From Fasciola hepatica (lineage: Eukaryota; Platyhelminthes; Trematoda; Plagiorchiida; Fasciolidae), in assembly GCA_948099385.1 (NCBI GenBank), contig CANUEZ040000179.1:12736501-12800500 (forward strand): a stretch of 64,000 nt of DNA. Reading direction: 5' to 3'. The notes under the pieces were generated by a model. That model ran no database searches, was not told the origin of the DNA, and saw nothing but the letters and a program-made list of their open reading frames with translations. Position 1 is the stretch's first letter, and each line of letters opens with the position of its first letter. This document shows, one piece after another, positions 12,201-22,000 of this stretch. The translations under genes were made by a program, and so were the position numbers.

Positions 12201-13909
12201 TGGTAAATAGGAGCTGACAAAATACGAAGTGAGTGCCACGTCCACATTATTATCGGATCGAACTCTACCACCGTAGACAACTTCGTTGGTAGAGAGCAAT
12301 TCGCTGTCTTCCCGCTGGTTACCACACCTGACTTACTGGGACATCATTCGGTCCGCATACACTCGCACACCCCAATTCTCAGGATCTGGTTGCTGGTCAT
12401 CTTTGGTAGTGTAGCTGGGTCTTTGAGGCTGAAGGGTACACCTTCTCCACTGCTCTCATAAGCCAGCGCTGATGACGACAGTGAGAACTCTCGGCCTTGT
12501 GGGAACCAGAGATTGTTAGCTTATGGTTCCCCTGCCTTATGCAATGCCATATTAGCTTCGAGGTTCCACACATTTTACAAATTGGTTATCCAACCAAATT
12601 TTGTTTTCTAATTTGATAAGTAAATTATTATTCGTTTTTTGTGTTCGTGATGGCAATGAACTTACACATTCTTCGGCCTAAAATGGGAACGAGTTGGTTA
12701 GATTTCCCAAGCTTTCTTTATGAGTGACAAATGAACATTAACCAAAAACAAAACGTAAAAGGGGCTTCATTTTATCGATCGATTACCGGTTTTCTCAATG
12801 TAGCCAATCGAAAACTATGCTTTTACATGGAATATGAAATTTACCCACTAGCAGCTGCTAAAATGAGTCTAAAGGAGCACATTTGTTTTCCAGCACCGAC
12901 AGATCACGTGGGAAATAGATGTTTGAAAGAGGGCCATGAGAACTAAGATTTGTAAGAATTATCCAATTGCCGTGGCAATAAGTCGACTACTAGCGCTGCA
13001 ATGACAAATCCAATCCAGATGACAACCACAATGTGGCCGCATAGATCAACTTCTTATCGGATTCCATCACGCGTTGTTCAGTTTTCCAAGGCAGTTAATC
13101 CGTTTCAGTACTCGCTCCATTCTGATCTATGCAGGTTAAATAGTATATCATGGATCACTAAATATTCTGGGAAACAAAACATCAGTCAGGGGGAGCCTTG
13201 GATGTCTTCCTGCTATGAAAACCAGTGGATTCGGAAATATCTGCCGAACTTTGTCAGTGGTACTGATGCAAGTCCCGTATCATTTTGTGTCATGGAAACA
13301 GTGGCGATGATTCGCGGGATTTTACTGTTGTGTGAGCCACTTTATTACGAATACACGGTTTAATTCGGGATTAAATTGATGCAGAATGTTCGCCACAAAA
13401 AGTACTACCAGCAATTTTAGTGATCATGTCATCTACTGAAAGTGTGATCATATCTCGTTCCGTATTGTTCATACACCACACCTTTGTTGAGTCACTTTTG
13501 TGATTACATCGTTTCCCTAAAGCATATAAAAATATATTTAAGTGTTTGCAATAACTGAACGTATGTTACGGACGTGAGGAGTCAACTGCTGGAGTCAAAA
13601 GTACCTAACAATCCAATACGCAGTTGGTGGGGTTCACAAGGTGTGCATACGAACAGAGTGGTGGCCAGGTCGAGGTATTTTACGCTACTTTTCCACAATC
13701 TGATTACACAAAAAGCCCATCAGATTGTAACGCTTCGAGCGAGGTAAATGATTTAACCAGTGGAAAAACTTACAAGACTTTCGAAGAACTTTTCGGCATT
13801 CTGTTGGAGGTAAATGAAATATAGGTAACTTTTTTGTGCACAGGTGAAACACGTATATGGGCAAGTAAAGATGGGTAATAAAGAAACAAATCATTTCAGT
13901 ACTAATCAT
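264..13909 (-). CDS. Candidate micro-exon gene A (secreted peptide, function unknown)
   Basis: Minus-strand gene model of about 13 exons over 13.6 kb. Exons in transcript order: 13909-13774, 12677-12666, 12175-12161, 10155-10129, 7928-7917, 5695-5672, 5328-5302, 3459-3448, 1860-1816 (optional), 1411-1388, 1037-1011, 370-359, and a last exon starting at 268. All internal exons are multiples of three and are read in phase 1. Peptide by exon: ...CRKVLRKS / C-RRM / L-NSCL / R-ASENMDAM / K-CQH / T-QVSTVLL / K-LEIVPKT / F-CAI / Q-EIDKKMQ / K-LGRNLVSA / D-KGR / A-stop. No junction makes a stop. Without the 15-nt exon, the 12-nt and 27-nt exons would join as T|GA, a stop, which supports that exon. 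The chain resembles trematode MEG products (signal exon plus micro-exons). I recognise no domain, and the first exon is the weakest part. Confidence 0.6.
359..370 (-). CDS. 12-nt micro-exon, gene A
   Basis: Acceptor TTATTCCTGCTTTACAG and donor GTAAGTGA. Phase 1 reads KGR after a split codon D (G|AC). Confidence 0.75.
1011..1037 (-). CDS. 27-nt micro-exon, gene A
   Basis: Acceptor CGTTTTTCTTTTTTTAG is one of the best in the window and the donor is GTAAGC. Phase 1 reads LGRNLVSA. Confidence 0.8.
1388..1411 (-). CDS. 24-nt micro-exon, gene A
   Basis: Acceptor TTTGTTTTCCAACTTCAG and donor GTACGT. Phase 1 reads EIDKKMQ, a charged segment. Confidence 0.75.
1816..1860 (-). CDS. Possible 45-nt exon (gene A)
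   Basis: Donor GTGAGT is strong and the acceptor GAAGTCCGGAATCAG is weak in pyrimidines. The length is a multiple of three and phase 1 is open (IKTCQESHVSHRRS). Both inclusion and skipping keep the frame. Confidence 0.4.
2003..2428 (-). other. Unassigned 141-codon open frame
   Basis: An open minus-strand frame, slightly richer in G+C than its surroundings, lying inside a gene A intron. It is not explained by the micro-exon model. I recognise no domain. It could be a fragment of a repeat. Confidence 0.25.
3006..3056. repeat. Imperfect TA/ATAT simple repeat
   Basis: About 50 bases of almost pure A/T with TATATA runs, followed at once by a tRNA-like segment. Confidence 0.8.
3078..3135 (+). repeat. 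Degenerate tRNA-like (SINE-like) segment
   Basis: It contains an A-box-like string (GTGGCTCCTCTGGTAGAGG) and, about 25 bases later, a B-box-like AGTTCAAGATAC. This looks like the decayed head of a tRNA-derived SINE. No complete cloverleaf is evident, so it is not a functional tRNA. Confidence 0.4.
3448..3459 (-). CDS. 12-nt micro-exon, gene A
   Basis: Very strong acceptor (TTTCACTTTTTTCTCATAG) and donor GTAAGC. Phase 1 reads CAI. Confidence 0.8.
4000..4395 (-). other. Coding-like 131-codon open frame
   Basis: The frame starts at ATG 4395 and ends at a TGA near 4000. The middle is rich in Glu, Arg, Lys and Gln (for example CKLNASHRAEMRRAHKG then EAEQWRQSQERMK), which suggests a charged helix. 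Codon use looks less random than most open frames here. It lies in a gene A intron on the same strand. It could be a retrocopy, an unrelated exon or chance; no domain recognised. Confidence 0.3.
5272..5280 (-). CDS. Possible 9-nt micro-exon (gene A)
   Basis: Acceptor AAGTTCATTAG, nine bases, donor GTAAGTAATTCC. It reads AV in phase 1. It sits only 21 bases past the previous donor, shorter than a normal intron, so it may be an alternative to that exon rather than an addition. Confidence 0.25.
   Translation of the reverse strand, partial: SK
5302..5328 (-). CDS. 27-nt micro-exon, gene A
   Basis: Acceptor TTTTTAATCGTCATTTGCAG and donor GTAAGTTC. Phase 1 reads KLEIVPKT, counting its split first codon (A|AA). 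Confidence 0.8.
5672..5695 (-). CDS. 24-nt micro-exon, gene A
   Basis: Acceptor CATGTCCTATTTTAG and donor GTAAGTGG. Phase 1 reads QVSTVLL; phase 0 would end in TAA, so phase 1 is the natural frame. Confidence 0.75.
   Translation of the reverse strand, partial: HKYLPCC
5911..6040 (+). CDS. Possible signal-peptide exon on the plus strand
   Basis: A strong acceptor (TTTTCTCCTTAG) is followed immediately by an ATG whose frame begins MASKTLTVLTMCWMLFLF, a plausible signal peptide. The frame stays open for about 43 codons to TGA. No consensus donor in phase 1 was seen, so it does not fit the MEG pattern well. It lies antisense to a gene A intron. Confidence 0.25.
7274..7292. repeat. GA dinucleotide microsatellite
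   Basis: Nineteen bases of alternating A and G. Confidence 0.9.
7917..7928 (-). CDS. 12-nt micro-exon, gene A
   Basis: Acceptor TTTATTTTCGCAATCACAG and donor GTAAGTCC around 12 bases. Phase 1 gives CQH. Both sites are close to consensus. Confidence 0.75.
9455..9535 (-). repeat. tRNA-derived SINE fragment
   Basis: On the minus strand it reads GTAGCTCAGTTGATGGAC (A-box-like), then about 30 bases, then GGTTCTAATCCC (B-box-like). The spacing matches a tRNA but stems are degenerate. I call it a tRNA-derived SINE head rather than a gene. Confidence 0.55.
10031..10042 (-). CDS. Possible 12-nt micro-exon (gene A)
   Basis: Good acceptor CATTTTTGTCGCAG but weak donor GTATTTG, the same donor string as the 12161-12175 exon. 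It reads TLR in phase 1 and inserts without a stop. Confidence 0.35.
10129..10155 (-). CDS. 27-nt micro-exon, gene A
   Basis: Strong acceptor TTAATTATTCTTCAG and donor GTGAGTTCC. In phase 1 it reads ASENMDAM. A second in-frame acceptor nine bases further in (GAGCCTCAG) would give an 18-nt version, so alternative acceptor use is possible. Confidence 0.75.
   Translation of the reverse strand, partial: EPQKIWMR
11114..11137 (+). CDS. Possible isolated 24-nt micro-exon, plus strand
   Basis: Acceptor GTTTATTTTGGTGCAG and donor GTGAGC enclose 24 bases, open in phase 1 (LLKCAKQ). No neighbouring plus-strand exon was found, and it lies antisense to a gene A intron. Confidence 0.35.
12161..12175 (-). 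CDS. 15-nt micro-exon, gene A
   Basis: Acceptor CCTATTTTTAGCAG with the nested NAGCAG alternative (15 or 18 nt) and donor GTATTTG. It encodes NSCL in phase 1. It is needed to avoid a TGA junction stop between its neighbours, which raises confidence despite the modest donor. Confidence 0.5.
12666..12677 (-). CDS. 12-nt micro-exon, gene A
   Basis: Acceptor CGTTCCCATTTTAG and donor GTAAGTTC flank exactly 12 bases. In phase 1 it encodes RRM between split codons. Both splice sites are near consensus. Confidence 0.7.
13508..13516 (-). CDS. Possible 9-nt micro-exon (gene A)
   Basis: Acceptor ATATGCTTTAG, nine bases, then a weaker donor GTAATC. It reads KR in phase 1 and would insert W-KR without a stop. 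The donor is below consensus, so it is optional. Confidence 0.3.
13774..13909 (-). CDS. Gene A first exon, or a 27-nt micro-exon at 13800-13774
   Basis: The donor GTAAGT at the low-coordinate end is strong. Two readings share frame and donor. In one, an open frame from ATG 13909 (or ATG 13894) carries a hydrophobic start (MICFFITHLYLPIYVFHL) and acts as a signal-peptide exon ending in phase 1. In the other, a 27-nt micro-exon 13800-13774 follows the acceptor CATTTACCTCCAACAG and encodes CRKVLRKS. If the second is right, the true first exon of gene A was not found. Confidence 0.55.
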
Positions 13910-13999
13910 TACTGCCAGACCCGTGCGTGGCCATTCTTTGTCTCAGTAATAAGCCATTATTATCGGAATTGGCTTTTTTAGGGATCAAATAGAACTCAT

Positions 14000-14573
14000 T
14001 ACAAAACCACGAAATAGACTTCGTTTCGGTTAGTCGAGTTCTCTTTCTTCCAGTCAGTGCACCTTTCACAGTCTGTACATTTTTACTTAGAACCAACAGC
14101 ATCTTGCACGTCTAAATCACGTGTACGAATACTGGCTACTAATTTTAGGAGGCATTTGTATCTCGGTGTGCTTGCGCGTGAAGTTCGCCTCAGCTTCACG
14201 TACCAACAGTTTAAGCGGTCGTATTAACTAGACGCTGATTACATACTCCCTTGACTGTATTCTTGAGGATGCAGTATATTCACCCGGCAGCCAGAGCTTT
14301 TCGTATGCAGTACAGAAATGGAGTCCAGCATGCACTGTGTGCAGCATGCGAATTTGTCGAACGTAGAATGGCTTGAACGTCCTTGTTTGGCACTACTCGC
14401 AAAAAAGGCCAAAGATCTGTTAGATTTAAATCCACACGCACATTCAGCTGCTCGCCTAGTCCACATTACCCCGACGTATTCGTAGTCGACAACCAATCCA
14501 GGCAAAGGTCAATTTACTCATAGTGATCGCAGCTCAACCTCACAAACTAACGCAGCCACAAACGTGCCCTCAA

Positions 14574-14633
<60 letters not shown>

Positions 14634-15250
14634 GCACAAACATCCAATCGCGTTTCATCGAAAATCTTAAAATGGGTTGCAACATCTAAGATAATTCTGT
14701 GAGCATACGACTGGCTGGCAGGTTTAAAGCCAACAGCAGTCAAGTGCAGAGTCGATTTGGGCTTCTGATACACGTAACGTAGTTGGTCATGACTACTCAA
14801 ATAGATATGAAATTTATTCGTGTCTCTTTGCCGTCGGTTTCTTCATCTATACAGACGGTTCCATCGAAATGCAGTCTTTTCTTAGCTGACCTATTTTTCT
14901 GAAGGTAATAGATATTGCTCAGTAAATAATCTAATAACATTAGTTTCATTTAAGCCACACAGAATCTGATTTTCTACTCAATAAAATAAAAAATTACGTC
15001 CATTCTAAATTGCAAACTATTTTCTCTATTCCATCAGCATTTAGTAAAACTTTGGATAAGGCTGTCACTCTATTTAGCCATACGTGAAAAAAGTGATCAA
15101 CCACCGTCCATTGTTCACGTGACACTTTGATCTTCATGCGAATTACCGTCGGCGTTTGCATACTGACATTTGCTTGAAACGTTCGTCATGCTTGATTTGT
15201 AGGATAATCAATGAATTCGTCGGTTGGTCCGTGGGTCACGAAGGTATAGA
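14000..15250. other. Interval between genes B and A
   Basis: I saw no convincing exon here. It holds the CA microsatellite and a 24-nt exon-like segment that was rejected. It probably contains the gene A promoter and first exon if 13,909 is not the start. Confidence 0.4.
14575..14630. repeat. CA dinucleotide microsatellite
   Basis: A nearly perfect CA run of about 56 bases ending in CGCGCACA. Confidence 0.97.
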
Positions 15251-15305
15251 GCCTAGCTGGCGGATATTTGTTTTAGGCAATCCCCTGCATCACGATTATA
15301 GTCAG

Positions 15306-15403
15306 CTATTTTATAAAAAGGATTAAGTCCGAATCTAGAATTTTGCAAATTTTTCGGTTTGTATTCTTTCTCAAACCGGGAAAATACTTTTGTGTTCGAA
15401 TTT
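15306..15403 (-). CDS. Gene B terminal exon
   Basis: Acceptor TTTCGTTTCTTTTAG followed by 32 open codons in phase 1 ending in TAG at 15308-15306. The peptide is basic at first (IRTQKYFPGLRKNTNRK) and hydrophobic at the end (LILFIK). Confidence 0.6.
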
Positions 15404-16010
15404 CTAAAAGAAACGAAATTACGGCAGGTGTGTGCCTCTTCCGAATGAATTCGCAAAGTTTCGTGTCAGCAATCTTTCACAAGTTCGGGAAATATTCCCA
15501 CAAGGAGCATGAAGCTCATTTGGACGTAACATACACTTTTTTCTCTTGATAACCTGTCCTATCGAATGAACCACGAAGAATGCTTCCCAAGCTCGTCGGA
15601 TGTCACAGAAATAACAGAATTTGTGCAGACTCCAGTTGGAACCACCGCTCCGCTGAACGAAAAAAGCGGGCACGCATGTGAGATACAGCGTTTTTTCCTA
15701 GTAATTTCCCGTTTAGCGGCATTCGCAGTGGCATCAGTTTGTTTTTAGATAATTTCAACTATTTTCGAAGTTATGTACTAATGTTTTTCGATCACAACTT
15801 TAACGAGTTATGAGTAATGATAATAGTGTTATTCTTCAAAATTGCAACCAGGAATATTTACTACTTATGAATAACTCAGTTGTTTCACCAATATTCACAA
15901 AGTACGGTGCACAAAACTGAAGTCCGTACTCTCTCACAAATAAAATACGGTGCACTACTCAACGGAGAATAAAGTAAAATAGTAGTTTTTCTGAAAGGTA
16001 TTCAATTAGG

Positions 16011-16050
<40 letters not shown>

Positions 16051-19000
16051 AACCAAGCTGAGTCGTTTGGGTCCTGAGCCTAAAACTATTTATTCTGTGT
16101 GGAATTCACTTACGGTCCATATTATCTTCCAGATCATCTGGGTGGAAAAAGGAGAGATTAAAAAAATTTGTAATTTCCCGATTATTGTGGGATATCGTTG
16201 CACTTTATGCAGACTTGCATGATTCTAGCCCAGTATATTTTATCCAGGTTACGTAATCCCATTTTTTCCACTCCAGTATCAGTTATTCGTGTCGATCATG
16301 CACCTACTTACGAGTAGTATCTGACATGCCACTACAGTAGCAGTGTTCATATAGCTGTGTGAACTACGAAAATCAGCCATTGTTCTTTTCTGCGTTATGT
16401 GAGCTGGAAGAAATACGATATGACCGGTATTGCGTACCTTTTTTGACTCGGCTTCTATACTCAAGTGCTGGCCAGACAACGAGGTTTCCGACAATTTTCA
16501 ATAACGACGAAGGCGTTGCAGCTGTTTAAATAATCGCTTTGTTAGAAAAATCCAGGTTTTTATCAAGATGAGTAGTTATATCTTGATGGTGGTCGATGTG
16601 CGAATCGAAAGTTGGCTATTGTCTACGATCAAATATCAGACCACGACAGTTGTTGAAGAGTTCATCGAACAAAAAGACCCCAGTTATAGTGCAGTACAAA
16701 CATTTATAGTCGGGGATGAGATGTTCAGTTTCAGTCGAAGGGGCTAGAAATTTCGTTTCTTCATTAATCTTCGCAGCGATATCTCACCAAGGGTATAAAT
16801 TTCCGAAATAAAAAACCACCTCTTACCACTGAGGTACTTCAATAGCAGCAAGTTACCATCAGGGTAAATGTACCAATACAACGGGAATACACCGCGGTTC
16901 ATTACAGATCTTTCGTACTCGATTTGTGTTTGCTGCAGTTGCTATCCGGGCAATGCTGAATACTTCACACTCATTTAATACAAGGTAGTCAGCAAGAATT
17001 TTCTTACGTAAGTGTTTCTTACAAAGGAGTTGATATGGCTTCAGTTTTATTTAAGGCCGTCGGAAGGAAACGCCAGTCACACCATTGTGGTCATTTGTTG
17101 TAGATGTCTTGTGACGTTTCATAAACATGCAACATGCAAAAACATGAAATCCTATGTGAAGTAGACACAAGGGTTTGCGTATTTAGTGAGGAAATATACA
17201 TGGCTGTGCTTGCTTAGTCATTTATCTATTGGCTCACCGATTCGTTGCACTGTAAGATGAAATCGGACAAGACGGTCGTGGTCAATGAATGACGGAATTT
17301 TCAGTTTTATTTGGTTACAACGTTTAATTACTCTTATTTACCAGTAGACTAATTACATAAGCAAACTATTATAAACCCTCGACAGCTGTTTCAGCTTCTC
17401 AATTAAACATTTGATTCATGTCCCTACATAATCACAGGCAATAAGAATCGCTTCTTGATCGCATTCAGATCGCATACTTTTTCGAACATTCTGAGTCGAA
17501 CGCAAGGCAACAACATGCTTGGTCGTGCTTTGCTCCATGCTGATTTGGATTAGCAACTGCGTGAACAACCGAGTAAATAGATGCATATTTTTGGAGAATT
17601 TCTCAAAAGCTTCAGCTGATGTTTCCATCGGTGTTTCTGCGCTTTCCAACGCTCGTTTCATTTTCTTACGTGCAGAAGAAAAACGGCCGTGAAACTTATC
17701 ATGAGGCTGGAACGAAATTTGTCATTTAGTAGCCTATTTGCCATGGACATAGACCAGTGTTTTGATATTACTCATTCTCTTGTCTCAGTTATAAGAATGG
17801 CTGAAAAATTGCACAAATACCTTTTGCTGACTGCGATAGTGATTAAGTTGTTCCCATCTTCCTACCATCAGAGTAAGTGATATCAGTCAGTTGTTCACTA
17901 ACACCCAGATCGGTCTCACGTTGGGTTCAATGTGACCCAGTATGGGTGATCATTTCAGTTCACAAACATATGATTAGTCATTCCTCTCAAAAAACAGTTT
18001 TCCTCACGGTAAGATTATGTATGGTTCAAATAATTTCATACCCAGGTCCGAAATAAATAAATCCCGTGACTGCCTAATACACCGGCCACTTGATATCGAT
18101 ATATATGGTGCCTTCACAAGTACCCGTAAAAATACTTTATTATTTCTGTTTTAATTACTTATTTTTTTATAGTAATATTGGAGTGTATCAGCGGTGGAGT
18201 TGCCACCTGAGCTTCCTAAAGACATTCCTCTCGGCTACAGTTCTCAGGCGGACAGAGAATACTTTAAAGCAGGTTTCTGTACAACTAGGGTAACTACTGA
18301 TTCTTTACGAATTTGGCAAGACCAAAGAATTAACAGTGTTAAAGGTATTGAGTGAAATAAATAAGTGGTAAAATAATAACCTTACCTATCGAAATAACTT
18401 ACTTAAATTCCCATGATCCCGTATTCCAACTTTAAAACAAGAAATTCGTAGGAAACCATGTCACTAAACAGGGAGACTCACGCATAAATCATTTCTCGGT
18501 AAAGCATTTATATGGGCCTCTCATTTCGGTGAGTTGCTTGTCGGCGGAACAATCGTTATGCATTTTTGCGTGACCAAAGAGAGCGAGTTCCAACACAGAG
18601 GTAGCTTCCAGTTATCACCCTTTTACTTCAGCTGCTCAAATGCAGTTACATTTTAAGGGGCTCGTTATTCGTCTGATACAACGATTAAGGGAGACAAAAA
18701 TGGCATCATTGTTCAAAGGATTTTAGAAACTAAAAGGTTACCTCGGTTTTTCTTTTTTTTTTACATGTGTAACTATTTTACCAAGCAAGTCAGTTATACA
18801 CGTTCACGTTACTTTAATTTTACACAGATCATTCAGTACTCACGTTTCAGCCCTTCAAGGGTCGCATCTGAAAAAGCATTGGAAATCAAAAGTCACATTT
18901 AGGTTTTAAAAGTATTATTAACTCACTTTCGAGAATCCTCCAAATGAAGCGAATAGTAAGATCTCAAGAGATTTGGCAGGCAAGATCTTTTTTACGAGTT

Positions 19001-22000
19001 TCCGAACAAAGCTTTTGGTGAATATCACTTTCCTATGTGCAGATGACACGATGCAAATAAAGTTACCTAATTATTGTTTCACCACAATTCTGTTTAGCTC
19101 ATTATATTGCCAGCACTATTTCAGTAGAGATGTTGTTTTCCTGTCTGCCTATACCGGTTAATTAGCTCGACTTTCCAAGTCACTGGAGATAAGGTCCGTA
19201 GGTATTATAATCAAACAACAAAGGTGGAGGGCAGACAGATGCTTTCAGCAATTTCATGCAGAACATAAAATAATATTACTCATGTCATAATTGCTATTTT
19301 GAAACTAATTATTTTGAAGTACCTCTGGTAAACATATTCTTGAAAAATGGAGGACAGCACAGAGAACTGTCCAAAAAACGAAGACGCACAAACAAAAGAT
19401 AACCGAGAATTCTGTAACGGACGGACTGTTCAGTAACTATATTGTTGTTGAAAATCCACAAAAATCGTGCATTCCGGGGTGTGTGAACTAGGTGTATGCG
19501 CACAAGGCCTCCTTGACCTTCGAGTAAAAGTGACTCGGACCAGAAAGTCAGTCGTGCCGGGGCAGTCGGATCAAGTGGCGAACAGATTTGGGACTCAGCC
19601 GGCAGTTACAGAAGTCATAAATATTTCTGGTGGAAAAATTAGGATAATAACTTTTAAATGTTTTGACAAAATATCCCTAAGCCTTTTGTCTTTACCTCAA
19701 CCCACAGGCCTGTTGAACGGAAAGTGCTTGGAGCGGAACCGGCGGCGGAAGTAGAATCCGAACCCTAGACGGGAAGACCGAAATCCCACCTTGACGACAG
19801 TCTGACCACAGCCATATAAATCCCAAATGGTGAACATATCCTTAAATAAGTTGCGGATAGTTACTAATCAACATCCACAGACCAAAAACCGCGCAGGTAT
19901 CTGCCTTGTGAGGGTGTTGCTTTTTCCGGAACTCCCTGTTTGCAATGATTATTGTTCAGATAGCACACTTTTCATTATCAGTAGAGGTTGCACTTTGTTG
20001 AGGCAGTGCTATAAAAGACAATACATGGATAATTTCAGAGCCTATTTGCGATAGCTGTGCACCGCTTACAGGGTTTGTAGACTTATAAACTAGCTCACCA
20101 ATGAAAATTCACTCTCTTAGTTTAACATTGTTAAGAAATGTGGCGAATAAAGTTTAGGAGAACGGGAGAACGATTTGTAATCGCTAATGATTGTTTTCTG
20201 CTCACCTTGCTTTTGGTCTGTTGAAAAATATATTTTGATTACAGTTTAGCAACGGAATTTACTTTTAATGTCTTTTATCATTCGGATATCATTTTTTGCA
20301 GATAAAAAGGTTTTCCTCCGGAGACCAGGTAATTTTCATTTCGCAGGTGCAATGTGCACACAGTCAGTTGTTCAAAGCGAGTTTATTCAAATGAGGATTC
20401 CCAATTGAGTAAAGGGTGTCAAACAAGCGAGAAAAGTTAGAAGACATCCGTCATTATGAAACACAACCGCATGATAATTGTCCGATCATTCGATTACAAA
20501 ACCAATAAGAAATAGATCATATTACATTTACGTGATAGTACTCACTGTGAATGGCCCCAGAATACTAACTGTTAACACTTAGCGGTGGTTACCTAGTATT
20601 CCGTCCAAGGATTCAAGTCACAAACCGGACCCGTTGAATATACTTAGCAACTAGCGATTTCTAACAAGCATAGTGAAACAGTTACATTGCTTTTGTGCAC
20701 TTATTTTTGCGCTGAAATCCTGTGATGAATCATTCTAAGACCATTTCAAACTAGTGTTAACCTAAATTGGTGAAAGCTGACTCCACGAAGCACAATCTTA
20801 TTCTTTCCGAGAAAATCTTGTCTACGTCAAAATTTATTTCATCACGAATGGTTTCCCTGGCAATGGCTATTTGGTCAATATGAATTCATGTGCTCTAGTC
20901 TTCGTTCCGTCCGACAAACTCCGGGTTTCAGCATCCTTGTGTTACATTCGATGCGCAATTGACTACGACTGGTTGCACATCTTGGTGAAGATCAAAACTT
21001 ATAGAAGGTGGAGATAAATTTAGCATCACTGACATCCAGTTGAGTCCATCGGTCTCACGTCTGCACTCCAAATCCTTCTCCAAATGGAAATGGTCATTTT
21101 AAGCATACCCAAAACCCGTGCATATTAAAAGGATAATTCTGTTCAACGTTCCCTTTCTCAGTCACACATATTGTTCCCTCTGTTCGCGAAGTTCCACGAG
21201 GTGTGACCGGTCTTCTTTGTAAATTTTTTCCACACTAAATAATGCCCTTTTATCCCATTTGTAATCACTCTTACCATTCAAAATCCTCGTGACAAACTTT
21301 ATTCCCGTTTATATTTCCGTAAGAATTATTGTTTCTACTTGTTTGTCCGCCTATCTTTCTTCGTGATCTTGCTAGGCTTAATCTAAATTTTTATCCTGAT
21401 CACCTCATTTTTCATACCTTCGTTGACCTGCAATCACTGTCTGATATGTGCTAGAACAACACGTGACTGGACTGTCCAAATAGTTCATTTTACCATCGAT
21501 TACTGTGTCCTCTACCACGGGGCTAACGTTCGCCCCCTATAAGAGATAGAAGTTGACTGGGGGGCGCACAACATTCTGTGTTAATTTTGGTAAAATGGGC
21601 TTTCGGCAGTTCAAAATTGTGTAATGGAAAATCCATTTGCGTTTTTCACATCGAAAAGTCGGACGTAGCAAGCCGGAATCGGACTGGCGATCCCAACATC
21701 CAGGGCAGACGCTCCGTCGGCTGAACAATGGCCGCCCGGACAGTAGGATGTAAATAACTCAAGCGAATTATCAGCGATGCGGGAACCACTATTCCATACT
21801 TGCTTCAAAAACGGATTAGTGAACACTAGGAGTAATTATAGTAGTTCGCTGAAGGAGTTCGTGCGTTCTAATAACCTTAATTCGTCTGATCGGTTGAAAC
21901 AATGAAGATACACTCACTGATGTTGTCCAACACAGATCCAGCGCCTGTAAGTGGTGCGTTTTCAGCATAACAAGGAAAAAGTTTTAATAGATGAATAAAA

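Noticed and set aside
14204..14227. 24-nt exon-like segment (minus) with donor GTACGT
   Set aside because: TAA in phase 1 and a weak acceptor.
18481..18516. 36-nt segment (minus) before GTGAGT
   Set aside because: TGA in phase 1 and a purine-rich acceptor.
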